Source of the DNA: Stenotrophomonas maltophilia
GTDB lineage: Bacteria; Pseudomonadota; Gammaproteobacteria; Xanthomonadales; Xanthomonadaceae
DNA: 64,000 nt
Assembly (NCBI RefSeq): GCF_039555535.1
Contig: NZ_CP154630.1
Coordinates: 695,001 to 759,000, forward strand
Direction of reading: 5' to 3'
This document shows positions 34,295 through 42,125 of the stretch, piece by piece. A program made the position numbers and the translations under genes. The notes beneath the pieces are model-generated. The model had not been told where the DNA came from, searched no databases, and worked only from the letters and a program-made list of their open reading frames with translations. Numbering within the stretch: position 1 is the stretch's first letter; each line of letters starts with the position of its first letter.

Positions 34295-36131
34295 ATGTCT
34301 GCCTTCATTCGTCCACACGCTCCCGCCATCGATGGCGGGAGCGCATTGGCCGTGCTGGCCGTCATTGTTTTTCATATCGATGCTGCGTGGCTGCCCGGTG
34401 GCTTCACCGGCGTGGACATGTTCTTCGTCATTTCCGGCTTCGGGATCAGTCAGGCGCTGGCGTCGCGTGGCTCCCAGCCCACGGCCCGTCTGCTGCTGGA
34501 TTTCTATCGACGTCGCGCGCTGCGGCTGTTGCCGGTGCTGCTGCTGATGCTGCTGGCCACCTTCGTGCTGTCGGCCCTGTTCATTCCGCGCGCATGGCGC
34601 AACGAGCAGTTCGACCAGACCGGCTGGGCCGCGTTGGCCGGGCTCAGCAACATTGTCCTGGCCGGCCAGGACGATGACTATTTCTCCCCCGGCGCAGAAC
34701 TGAATCCGTTCCTGCATACGTGGACATTGGGTGTGGAAGAGCAGTTCTATCTGGTCTTCCCGCTGGTGTTCATGGTGTGGCTGCGCGGCCGCGGGTACTG
34801 GTGGTGGACACCTGCGTTGTTGCCGGTACTCACCGGGCTGTCGGTGCTATGGGCGGGCTGGAGGTCTGGCGTTGCTGGTGGCCGGCGGATGGATGGCCCG
34901 GCATCTGCCCATGCCGATGCCGGGCGTGCTGGCCACCGTGGTCGGCACGCTGCTGCTGTTGGCAGGCGTTTCCCGACAGGCAGATGGTGGTATCGCCCGG
35001 GTTCTGGGCTGGTCGCCGCTGGTGTATCTGGGCCGCCTGTCGTACTCGCTGTATCTGTGGCACTGGCCGCTGCTGGTGCTGCTGCGTTGGACTTATGGGC
35101 TGCAGGGCGCGGCATTGTGGCTGTACCCAGTGCTGCTGCTGGCGGTGTCGGCTGCGTCTTATCACTTGGTCGAGCAGCCGCTGCGGAACGCCGGGCCATT
35201 GCTGCGTTGGGCGCCGATGAAGACGCTGGCATCGGCGGGGCTTCTGGTGGCGCTGTGTGGCGTGGCCACGTAGGCCAGCGTGGAACATCAGGAGCGCATC
35301 TCGCTGAGTGTGACCCGTGACAGCCATGCCTGGTAGGCGCGCCGCTACCCGGCCTGGCGGCCGCTGGAGCCGGTCGCGGCACCGAACCTGGACGGACGTC
35401 GCCTGTTCGTTGCCGGCGATTCGCACGCCGCTGCATATCGCACCATGACCAGCATGGTGGCGCGCCAGACCGGCATGGAATTGCATCAGAGCGATCAGGG
35501 CGGCTGCAGCTTCGTGAACCTGCTGCGGGCCAGCCCGGCCGCCTGCCAGGGCTTTATCGAGCAGGCGCTTTCGCAGATCGAGCGCGAGGCGCGCCCGGGT
35601 GACATCGTGCTGCTGGCGGCATTGCGCACGCCCGAACTGCGGGGCATCGATTGGTCGCAGCAGGACGATGAGACGGTCTACCGCACCTTGCTGACCCAGC
35701 AGACGCCGGCCGACGCCCAGGCCGCACGCGAGGAAGCCGAGCGCGTGCTGCAGCGGCTGCAGGTGCTGGGCGTGCAGGTGGTGATCGACGCACCGATGCC
35801 GCTGTTCAAGGCCGGCGCCTATCGGTGCTCGGACTGGTTCAACCGCATGAACCCGGCGTGTGCCGGTGGATTGCAGATGCGCCGCGCCGACCTGGAGAGG
35901 CTGCGTGCACCGCAGATGGCATTGCTGGTCGATCTTGCCGCGCGCTACCCGTCGCTGGCCGTGTGGGACCCGCTGCCGCTGCTGTGCGGGCCCGAGGTTT
36001 GCCTGGCAGTGGAAGATGGCCAGCCGCTGTTCTTCGACAACGACCATTTGAGCGGACACGGCAACCGCGTGTTGCTGCCGCACTTCCGTCAGCTGCTGAT
36101 CGACACCGTAGAGTCGAGCTTGCTCGACTGA
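34295..36131 (+). pseudogene. Disrupted acyltransferase-3 / SGNH fusion protein (OafA-like)
   Basis: The first frame encodes an acyltransferase-3 N-terminus (GGFTGVDMFFVISGFGISQA, FYRRRALRLLPVLLL, PFLHTWTLGVEEQFYLVFPL). Near 34860 the frame changes, and the next frame continues with LGWSPLVYLGRLSYSLYLWH and LVEQPLRNAGPLL. In-frame TAG codons occur at 35271-35273 and 35334-35336. After them the same frame gives the SGNH hydrolase part (LFVAGDSHAAAYRTM, FDNDHLSGHGNRVLL). Such proteins O-acylate lipopolysaccharide or other glycans at the inner membrane. Several expected helices between the two halves of the membrane domain seem missing, so a deletion probably caused the frameshift. The final codons are formed by a GTAG-headed repeat. 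Confidence 0.85.
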
Positions 36132-36162
36132 TCTTCCTGTAGAGCCGAGCCATGCTCGGCTG
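36108..36162. repeat. Two direct GTAG-headed palindromes at the end of the acyltransferase pseudogene
   Basis: Copy 1 (36108-36130) is GTAGAGTCGAGCTTGCTCG and encodes the last residues (VESSLLD) of the disrupted acyltransferase. Copy 2 (36139-36162) is GTAGAGCCGAGCCATGCTCG. Both face the same way. The IS30-family element begins directly after copy 2. Confidence 0.92.
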
Positions 36163-36164
36163 CT

Positions 36165-37220
36165 CTTGAAACGGCGGTCTCAACTTGCAAGCGCAACACT
36201 TGAATTGAACTTTGCGAATTCCTCTTCCACCGCTTGATTCGGCGTCTTCCAGCCAAGCGTCTGTCGCGGACGTGCGTTCATCAGGTCGGCAACGTTGTTG
36301 AGATATTCCTGGCTGGCCTTGGACAGGTCAGCGCCCTTGGGCATGAACTGGCGCAGCAGGCCATTGGTGTTCTCGTTGCTGCCGCGTTGCCACGGCGCAT
36401 GTGGGTCGGCGAACCAGAGATCGATGTTCAGCCGTCGCATGAGCTCCTTGTAGCAGGTCATCTCGGTGCCGCGGTCGTAGGTCAGACTTCCAAGCAGAAA
36501 GTGAGGCAGCTTCTTCATCTGCCGCGTAAAGCCTTCCAGCGCGTCCTCTGCAGTGCAGCCATCCATCCTGCACAGCAGGACGAAGCGCGTCTTGCGCTCC
36601 ACCAGCGTGCCCACGCAGGTGCGGTTGAACGCGCCCTTTATCAGGTCGCCTTCCCAATGCCCCGGTATCAAACGCTCAGCCACTTCTTCCGGCCTGTGGG
36701 CGATGCGAAGCTCCTCAGGCACCCATGTGCGCTTGGCGGCACTGGTGCGACGCAGACCACGCGTTGGCTTGTGCTGGCGCAACGCTTCCACAAGCTCTTT
36801 CTTCAAACCACCGCGCGGGTGCGCGTAGATGGCAGCGTAGATCGTCTCGTGGCTCACGCGCTTGCTCGGGTCATCCGGATGCATGACCCGAAGCTTGGCA
36901 GCAATCTGCTGAGGCGACCAGCGATAGAAGACCAGATCGTCACGAACACTCTGGAAAAGTGCGCTGCTCTCCACCAGCTTTCGCCTGCGAACGCTGCGCT
37001 TTCGGCGCAGCTGGTAACGCTGCCCTGCGAGCCTGGCAACGTATCCCGGGTGCTCCTGCCGGCCCAGTTCCCGCGACAGGGTGGAAGCGCTGCGACTGAG
37101 ACGCCTGGCAATGGAATGAATGCTGGACCCGTTGCTGACTTCGATCTGCAGCACGGCACGTTCCTCGGAACTCAAATGACTGTAATGCTTTCCCATGCGG
37201 GCACCCTACGCGGTTGCGGG
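36165..37220 (-). mobile_element. IS30-family insertion sequence
   Basis: The element contains one transposase gene and interrupts the start of a second usher gene, whose sequence resumes at 37221. The boundaries are estimates. On the left, unique sequence ends after the palindrome at 36162. On the right, usher homology begins at 37221. A possible imperfect terminal inverted repeat is TTGCAAGCGC (near 36185) against CCGCAACCGC read inward from the other end (near 37220). I could not define the target duplication. Confidence 0.7.
36180..37196 (-). CDS. IS30-family transposase
   Basis: This 338-residue DDE transposase has an N-terminal helix-turn-helix region (YSHLSSEERAVLQIEVSNG, SIARRLSRSASTLSREL). 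The catalytic core shows the three acidic positions in GHWEGDLIKG, SLTYDRGTEM and GSNENTNGLLRQF. Length is as expected for the family, and no frameshift is seen, so the element may still be active. The stop lies about 15 bp from the presumed left end. The insertion removed all but the last 188 codons of a second usher. Confidence 0.93.
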   Translation of the reverse strand: MGKHYSHLSSEERAVLQIEVSNGSSIHSIARRLSRSASTLSRELGRQEHPGYVARLAGQRYQLRRKRSVRRRKLVESSALFQSVRDDLVFYRWSPQQIAAKLRVMHPDDPSKRVSHETIYAAIYAHPRGGLKKELVEALRQHKPTRGLRRTSAAKRTWVPEELRIAHRPEEVAERLIPGHWEGDLIKGAFNRTCVGTLVERKTRFVLLCRMDGCTAEDALEGFTRQMKKLPHFLLGSLTYDRGTEMTCYKELMRRLNIDLWFADPHAPWQRGSNENTNGLLRQFMPKGADLSKASQEYLNNVADLMNARPRQTLGWKTPNQAVEEEFAKFNSSVALAS

Positions 37221-37784
37221 GTGTTGCATGGCGGTGGCATCAATCTGGGGGCACCGGTCGGCGATGGCTTCGCGCTGGTACAGGCACCGGGCGCGCAGGG
37301 GGCACGCGTGGGCAGCAGCACGGGCGTGCGCGTGGCCGGCAATGGCTATGCACTGGTGCCGCACATCAGCCCGTACCGCTGGAACACGCTGGATCTGGAT
37401 CCGGCCGGCCTGCCGATGGAGGTTGAACTGCTGCAGACCTCGCAGCGCGTGGCACCGACCGCCGGTGGCATCGTGCGCGTGCCGTTTGAAGTACGCCGCG
37501 AGCGCACCCTGTTCATCGATGCCACCGACGCGCTGGGCCAGCCGTTGCCGTTTGCCGCGCAGGTGCATAGCGAAGATGGCCTGCCGCTGGGCGCAGTGGG
37601 GCAGGGCGGGGTGATCCAGCTGCGTGGCGCGCAGGATGCAGGTGCCTTGATTATCGATCCCGAAGGCGCGGCGCGCTGCCGCATCGAGTACCGCATGCCT
37701 GACGCTCCGGACGCCTATGGGCTGTCGTGGAGCGTGGGAGTGTGCGTTCCACAGCGTCTGGCGGCGGCCAGCGCGTCGTTGTGA
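37221..37784 (+). pseudogene. 3' remnant of a second fimbrial usher, truncated by the IS30 element
   Basis: The last 188 codons match the usher at 28785-31271 almost exactly, with four amino acid differences, starting at VLHGGGINLGAPVGDG and ending at the same stop. Upstream lies the IS30-family element instead of the barrel. Synonymous differences cluster in part of the alignment, while about 100 bp near the start are identical, which suggests partial gene conversion. It cannot make an usher. It is followed after 40 bp by pilin paralogue B, in the same arrangement as the intact copy. Confidence 0.9.
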
Positions 37785-37824
37785 GCATCCATTACGGTCG
37801 TTCATCCCCAATCAGGAGAATTCC

Positions 37825-38334
37825 ATGAAATCCTCGTTTCTCGTCTGCGCCTTGGTAGCCTGCGCTGGCATGTTTCCTTCCGTCGCCCTGGCCGACACCG
37901 CCACCCTCACCATCAGCGGCCGTGTGCTGCCTGGCACCTGCACCCTGGCGGCACCGCCGATCGCCCTTGATCCGATCAAGGCCGATGAACTGGTGGTGGG
38001 CGACAACGGATTGAAGGCTGGCGTGCTCAACTTCACCGGTTGCGTAGGCGTGAGCAAGGCGGTGCTGTCCTTCAGCGGCACGGCGGCCACAGGTGATGCC
38101 GAGCGCTGGCAGAACACGGCCAGCACCGACCCCGCAGTGGGTGTGAGCGTGGCCTTGCTGGCGGGTGCCACGGGAACGACCTATCTGAAGAACGGGGATA
38201 CCGGTATCGAGGTGCCGGTGACCGGTGCAACGGCGAGCTTCCCGCTGCGCGCGGGCTACTACGCAACCGCGTTGACCGGCCTGCAGGCAGGTGAAGTGCG
38301 CTCGGAAATCACCGTCACTGCCGACTACGAGTAG
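37825..38334 (+). CDS. Fimbrial subunit, pilin paralogue B (169 aa)
   Basis: This pilin has a signal peptide (LVACAGMFPSVALA) and mature features TATLTISGRVLPGTCTLAAP, LNFTGCVGVSKAVLSF and EVRSEITVTADYE. It has the same length as paralogue A at 31313, with about 15 changes in the mature part. The ribosome-binding site is AGGAGAATTCC. The TAG stop lies inside a GTAG-headed palindrome. Its own usher is destroyed, so assembly would need the usher at 28.8 kb and the chaperone at 27.1 kb, and it is now uncoupled from the usher promoter. Expression may depend on an IS promoter or on read-through. Confidence 0.87.
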   Translation: MKSSFLVCALVACAGMFPSVALADTATLTISGRVLPGTCTLAAPPIALDPIKADELVVGDNGLKAGVLNFTGCVGVSKAVLSFSGTAATGDAERWQNTASTDPAVGVSVALLAGATGTTYLKNGDTGIEVPVTGATASFPLRAGYYATALTGLQAGEVRSEITVTADYE

Positions 38335-38384
38335 AGTCGAGCTTGCGCGGCTGCGTTGTTGTAGAGTCGAGCCATGCTCGGCTG
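38331..38384. repeat. Two direct GTAG-headed palindromes; the first contains the pilin B stop codon
   Basis: Copy 1 begins GTAGAGTCGAGCTTG at 38331 and has a damaged right arm (GCGCGGCTG). Its TAG at 38332-38334 ends the pilin gene. Copy 2 (38361-38384) is GTAGAGTCGAGCCATGCTCG, a hybrid of the two common arm types. They lie between pilin B and the adhesin at 38.6 kb. Confidence 0.88.
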
Positions 38385-38584
38385 AGGCGCGCAGGGGCCG
38401 TGATGTCTCGAAGGCTCGCCTCCACAAGCGACGTGAAGCTGCACATCTCTCACCACGCGCGCGTATGCGCGCGACCCGCGAATGCCACGAATCGCCGCTC
38501 GCCGTACTTCGCAACAAGTTGCATGGTCCTGCGCCCGTTTGAACTGCACCATGCATTGCTTCGACCTTTCACCCCGGAGCCATC

Positions 38585-39520
38585 ATGTACGTTGTTCCCA
38601 ACGTCGCGCGCGCACTGACGCTGGCCGGACTGACGTCGTTCGGCTTTGCCGCGCATGCGGCGTGCGTGCCCAATGTTCCAAGCGTCACCTACGCACAGAC
38701 CGTGCCGGTGCGCTTCGTGCCTGAGCCAGATGTTTTGCTGCATGTGGCGCACAGCTCCGCCATCAACTATCAGTGCGACGCTGAAGAGTCGGCCACCTTG
38801 CGCGCAGCGCTGAGTGGATTGACCTACGTGAGAGACATTAACGATGAACCTGCATACGAACTGAGCCCGGACTCTCCGCTGGTTGTCGTGTACTTCAGCA
38901 ACTCTCCAGACAATGGCGCTGAAGGTGTTGGCGGTGCGATCGATGCATTGCGTGATAATTCCTGGTCATTCGAGGCTGCTGGAAACTACATGGAAGCCGA
39001 GCTGTACTTCTATTCCCGCGGTGGCCCAGTGCGACCGCAGACACAGCGCCGACTTGGCTCGGTACAGGTGCTCGGCTCCGGCTCGGCCGAGTTCCATTTC
39101 GAGTTGGGCTATGAATTCCAGGGCACCACCTGCGCGTTGATGGATGCCAGCCCCGTGCTCGACCCCATCAGCGCCGATGCGCTGGACGCCACTGGTAGCG
39201 GTGGCGCGAAGGACTTTACTGTGCAGATGGACTGCGGTGTTCCCGGCCGTCCGGTGTCGTTGGAAATCTACGATGCCACCGATCGCAGCAACATGAGCGA
39301 CATTCTGGCGCCCGCGGCCGGTTCCAGTGCGCAGGGTGTGGGCCTGCAGGTGCTGCACAACGGTCTGCCGTTGCCGATGGGACGGGTGTGGGCGCATACC
39401 GATTCCACCGGCGCCAGTGAACGCATCCCGTTCACTGCGCGCTATATCCGCCTGGCAGGTGAGCCGTTGCTGGCCGGCGAGATCATTGGCCAGGCGGTGC
39501 TGGTGGCCAACTATTATTGA
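38585..39520 (+). CDS. Two-domain fimbrial adhesin, paralogue at 38.6 kb
   Basis: This 311-residue protein has a signal peptide (ALTLAGLTSFGFAAHAAC). The N-terminal lectin-like domain contains LSGLTYVRDINDEPAYELSP and DSPLVVVYF. The pilin domain starts at TTCALMDASPVLDPISADAL, has a second Cys in VQMDCGVPG, and ends in GQAVLVANYY. It resembles the adhesins at 26.2 and 33.0 kb, but the N-terminal domains have diverged, which suggests different receptors. A GCAACAAGTTGCATGG palindrome (38511-38526) lies 59 bp before the start and may be regulatory. Confidence 0.8.
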   Translation: MYVVPNVARALTLAGLTSFGFAAHAACVPNVPSVTYAQTVPVRFVPEPDVLLHVAHSSAINYQCDAEESATLRAALSGLTYVRDINDEPAYELSPDSPLVVVYFSNSPDNGAEGVGGAIDALRDNSWSFEAAGNYMEAELYFYSRGGPVRPQTQRRLGSVQVLGSGSAEFHFELGYEFQGTTCALMDASPVLDPISADALDATGSGGAKDFTVQMDCGVPGRPVSLEIYDATDRSNMSDILAPAAGSSAQGVGLQVLHNGLPLPMGRVWAHTDSTGASERIPFTARYIRLAGEPLLAGEIIGQAVLVANYY

Positions 39521-39598
39521 GCGGAAGTCGCTTGGTGCCTTCGCACCTGCGCCAGATGCCGATTGACCCCGCGGAAATAGCGCGCTGGTGCAGCCGAC

Positions 39599-39688
39599 GT
39601 AGAGCCGAGCCATGCTCGGCTGCGCGCGTAGCGCTGCTTCATCGCGAGACGACAGGCAGGAAAGCAGCCGGGCATGGCTCGGCTCTAC
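39599..39688. repeat. Inverted pair of GTAG-headed palindromes
   Basis: Copy 1 is GTAGAGCCGAGCCATGCTCG (39599-39622). Copy 2 (39664-39688) reads CAGCCGGGCATGGCTCGGCTCTAC. On the minus strand the GTAG of copy 2 supplies the TAG stop of the gene at 39685-40098. Confidence 0.92.
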
Positions 39689-40098
39689 AATGCAGCGTGC
39701 AGCTGCGCATCCACATATTCGGCCAGCCCACGGCACGCCAGCAGCAATCCCTCGCGCGCGTCATCGCCTACCTGCTGGCTGACCTCACCATCCACGCGCA
39801 CGCGTTCTGTAGCGTGCAGCAACTCCAACAGAAACGTCAGCCCGGCATTGGCGCGGTCGATGCGCGCCAGTGCCAGCCGCTGCCCCGGCGTGCGGCCTTT
39901 GCCAGGCCACGGCTGTCCATCGGCGGCGTCGCCCTGGCGGATGTGCTGCAGGCAGTGCAGCAGCGTGATGGTGCCGGGCTCTTCGCCTTCCTGCAGTGCG
40001 GCGAAGGTGCTTTCGAGCGTGCGCGCCAGGTCGTCAGGCAGGCGCGTGGCGGCCTCGCCCAAGGTGGCAAACAGGTGGGGATAGTGGGAAGTGGTCAT
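39685..40098 (-). CDS. Uncharacterised cytosolic protein (137 aa)
   Basis: I do not recognise this protein. It is helical, without signal peptide or membrane segment. It has blocks such as TRLPDDLARTLESTFAALQE and a C-terminal helix (REGLLLACRGLAEYVDAQLH). The start at 40098 (MTTSHYPHLFATLGEAA) fits better than an upstream one, which would run into the structured repeat region at 40.15-40.32 kb. Its stop codon is part of a GTAG-headed palindrome. A fragment of its 3' end is duplicated at 31905-31993. Confidence 0.6.
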   Translation of the reverse strand: MTTSHYPHLFATLGEAATRLPDDLARTLESTFAALQEGEEPGTITLLHCLQHIRQGDAADGQPWPGKGRTPGQRLALARIDRANAGLTFLLELLHATERVRVDGEVSQQVGDDAREGLLLACRGLAEYVDAQLHAAL

Positions 40099-40150
40099 GG
40101 CGGCGTCCTTGTGTGCGAAGCAAGGGGCCACCCCGCTTAACAGCGAGGGT

Positions 40151-40319
40151 GGCGGACGGTGCGTGGTTCCAATACCGGTGATTAGTGTCGCCAAATGCCG
40201 GCGGGCACGAGGCCCCCACGCACCGCCCGCCAAAGATCCGCGGACAGAATGCCTGCCGACGCCACCCAGGCACGAGGGAAGGCGGTGACGCCGGCAGGCA
40301 AGCGTAAACGACACTAATC
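40151..40319. repeat. Structured element with nested and crossing inverted repeats (candidate MITE or RNA)
   Basis: Three sets of complementary arms are visible. Set A is GGCGGACGGTGCGTGG (40151-40166) with CCACGCACCGCCCGCC (40218-40233). Set B is GATTAGTGTCG (40180-40190) with CGACACTAATC (40309-40319), a perfect 11-bp match. Set C is TGCCTGCCG (40250-40258) with CGGCAGGCA (40292-40300). A and B cross, as in a pseudoknot, or represent alternative folds. Set B could be terminal inverted repeats of a 140-bp non-autonomous element. No ORF lies inside, and I know no family for it. Confidence 0.6.
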
Positions 40320-40739
40320 AAACGGGATTGGAAGCCCGTGCCACCCGTCGTCGGTGGCATCTACATCTTGCGCACGTAGGTGCTGCTGTACCAATGAGGA
40401 AAGTTTCAAATTCAAAATTGTTGCAATCTGCATGCAGGCGCAGTGTGGTCGCGCATTGTGAGGCGAATGCGTCAGCATTCGCGCAGCGTCCTTGTGGAGC
40501 CGAGCCGATGCTCGGCTCACAGCGCGAAGCGCAGCGTTCTTCGTGATCTGACCGGAAAGCAGCCGAGCATGGCTCGGCTCTACAGAAGGCGGAACGTGCA
40601 ATGGAGGCTGCGCGGAAGCCCCTTGTAGAGCCGAGCCGATGCTCGGCTTACTGCGCGAAGCGCGGGTGCATCGTGATCAGAACGGAGAGCAGCCGAGCAT
40701 GGGCTCGGCTCTACAGCGCGGTGGGTGCAACTGTTGGCC
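40320..40739. other. Gene-free region rich in GTAG-headed palindromes
   Basis: No supported gene is seen. The region contains four GTAG- or GTGG-headed palindromes (40494-40714, listed separately). It also has a locally AT-rich stretch around 40400-40430 (AAGTTTCAAATTCAAAATTG) that could hold a promoter for the minus-strand 137-residue protein gene upstream. Confidence 0.5.
40494..40714. repeat. Two inverted pairs of GTAG-headed palindromes
   Basis: The pairs are 40494-40518 with 40560-40583, and 40625-40649 with 40690-40714. The stems are GAGCCGAGCC(G)ATGCTCGGCTC. The left copies carry one extra base in the loop (CCGATG), and the first has GTGG instead of GTAG. The two pairs are close relatives, so the unit was probably duplicated. 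Confidence 0.9.
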
Positions 40740-42125
40740 TCACACCGGCGGCAGCACCTTGCCCGGGTTGAGAATCCCATCCGGGTCCAGCGCGGACTTG
40801 ATCGCGCGCATCGCCGCCAGCGTGGCCGGGCTGAACGCCTGCGCCATGAAATCGCGCTTGGCCAAGCCAATGCCGTGTTCGCCAGAGAGCGTGCCGCCCA
40901 GCGACAGCGTCAGTTCGAAGATCTTCGGCAGCGCGGCATGCGCGCGTGCGTTCTCGTCGGCATCGTTCGGGTGGTAGAGGATGTTGACGTGCAGGTTGCC
41001 GTTGCCGGCATGACCGAAGGTGACGATGGTGAGCGTGTAGTCGCGTGCCAATGCCTGCACGCCGGCCACCAGTTCCGGAATGCGCGACACCGGCACCACC
41101 ACGTCTTCATTGATCTTGCCGGGTGCCACGGTGCGCAGTGCCGGCGACAGCGCCTTGCGTGCGGCCCACAGCTGGTCGCGTGCGCGGCCTTCCATCGCCA
41201 CGTCCAGCTCGATCATGCCGTCGCCCTCGGCGGCGCTGGCCAGTGCCTGCAGCAGGTAGGGCAGGGTGTCGTGGTCGCCATCGGCTTCCACGAGCAGCAT
41301 CGCGCCAGCCTCGGGTACTTCGGCACCGTTGAGGCGCAGCAGCTCCAGGCTGCGGGCGTCCATGAATTCCAGTCGCGTGGGCACCACTGGCTGCGACATC
41401 AGGCGTGACACCGCGGCGGCGGCCGCATCGGCATCGCGGTACAGCACGCGCAGGCCGGCCTGGCTGACCGGCAGCGGGGTGAGCTTGAGGGTGGCTTCCA
41501 CGATCAGCGCCAGTGTGCCTTCGCTGCCCACCAGCAGGTGGGTGAGGTCGTAGCCGGTGGAATCCTTGGTGTAGGCGCCGCCGCAGCGGATCACCTCGCC
41601 GGTGCCGGTCACTGCCACCAGGCCCAGCACGTTGTCGCGGCTGGTGCCGTACTTCACCGCGCGCGGGCCACCGGCGTTGCAGGCCAGGTTGCCGCCCACG
41701 CTGCAGATCTCCGCGCTGGACGGGTCCGGCGCCCAGAACAGGCCGTGCGGCGCCAGTGCCTGCTGCAGGGTTCCGTTCAACGCACCCGGCTGCACCACGG
41801 CGCAGCGATCACCGGCACGGATGTCGATGATGCGATCCATGCGAGTGAACGACAGCACGATGCTGCCGGGCAATGGCACCGCAGCACCGGTGGTGCCGGT
41901 GCCCGCGCCGCGCGCGATCAGCGCCACGCGATGTGCACGGCAGGCGCGCACCAGTGCCTGTACCTGTTCGATGCTGGCGGGCAGCGCGACGGCAGCGGGG
42001 CGCTGGTGGCGCCACGAGTTGTCCTGCGCGTTCGCCTCCAGCGCGTTGTCATCCATGCGCCAGCCCTCCGCGCCCAGCAGGGCAGACAGTTCGGCAACCA
42101 GGGCAGCGGGCAGGGCAGTACTCAT
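40740..42125 (-). CDS. FAD-linked oxidase of the GlcD/D-2-hydroxyacid dehydrogenase family
   Basis: This 461-residue flavoprotein resembles glycolate oxidase GlcD, D-lactate dehydrogenase and D-2-hydroxyglutarate dehydrogenase. The FAD-binding PCMH domain has LIARGAGTGTTGAAVPLPG, CSVGGNLACNAGGPRAVKYG and GYDLTHLLVGSEGTLALI. The C-terminal domain has VTFGHAGNGNLHVNI and LSGEHGIGLAKR. Substrate cannot be assigned from sequence. No glcE or glcF partner is nearby, which argues for a stand-alone D-lactate or D-2-hydroxyglutarate dehydrogenase. The start at 42125 overlaps the preceding gene's stop by 4 bp. Confidence 0.85.
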   Translation of the reverse strand: MSTALPAALVAELSALLGAEGWRMDDNALEANAQDNSWRHQRPAAVALPASIEQVQALVRACRAHRVALIARGAGTGTTGAAVPLPGSIVLSFTRMDRIIDIRAGDRCAVVQPGALNGTLQQALAPHGLFWAPDPSSAEICSVGGNLACNAGGPRAVKYGTSRDNVLGLVAVTGTGEVIRCGGAYTKDSTGYDLTHLLVGSEGTLALIVEATLKLTPLPVSQAGLRVLYRDADAAAAAVSRLMSQPVVPTRLEFMDARSLELLRLNGAEVPEAGAMLLVEADGDHDTLPYLLQALASAAEGDGMIELDVAMEGRARDQLWAARKALSPALRTVAPGKINEDVVVPVSRIPELVAGVQALARDYTLTIVTFGHAGNGNLHVNILYHPNDADENARAHAALPKIFELTLSLGGTLSGEHGIGLAKRDFMAQAFSPATLAAMRAIKSALDPDGILNPGKVLPPV

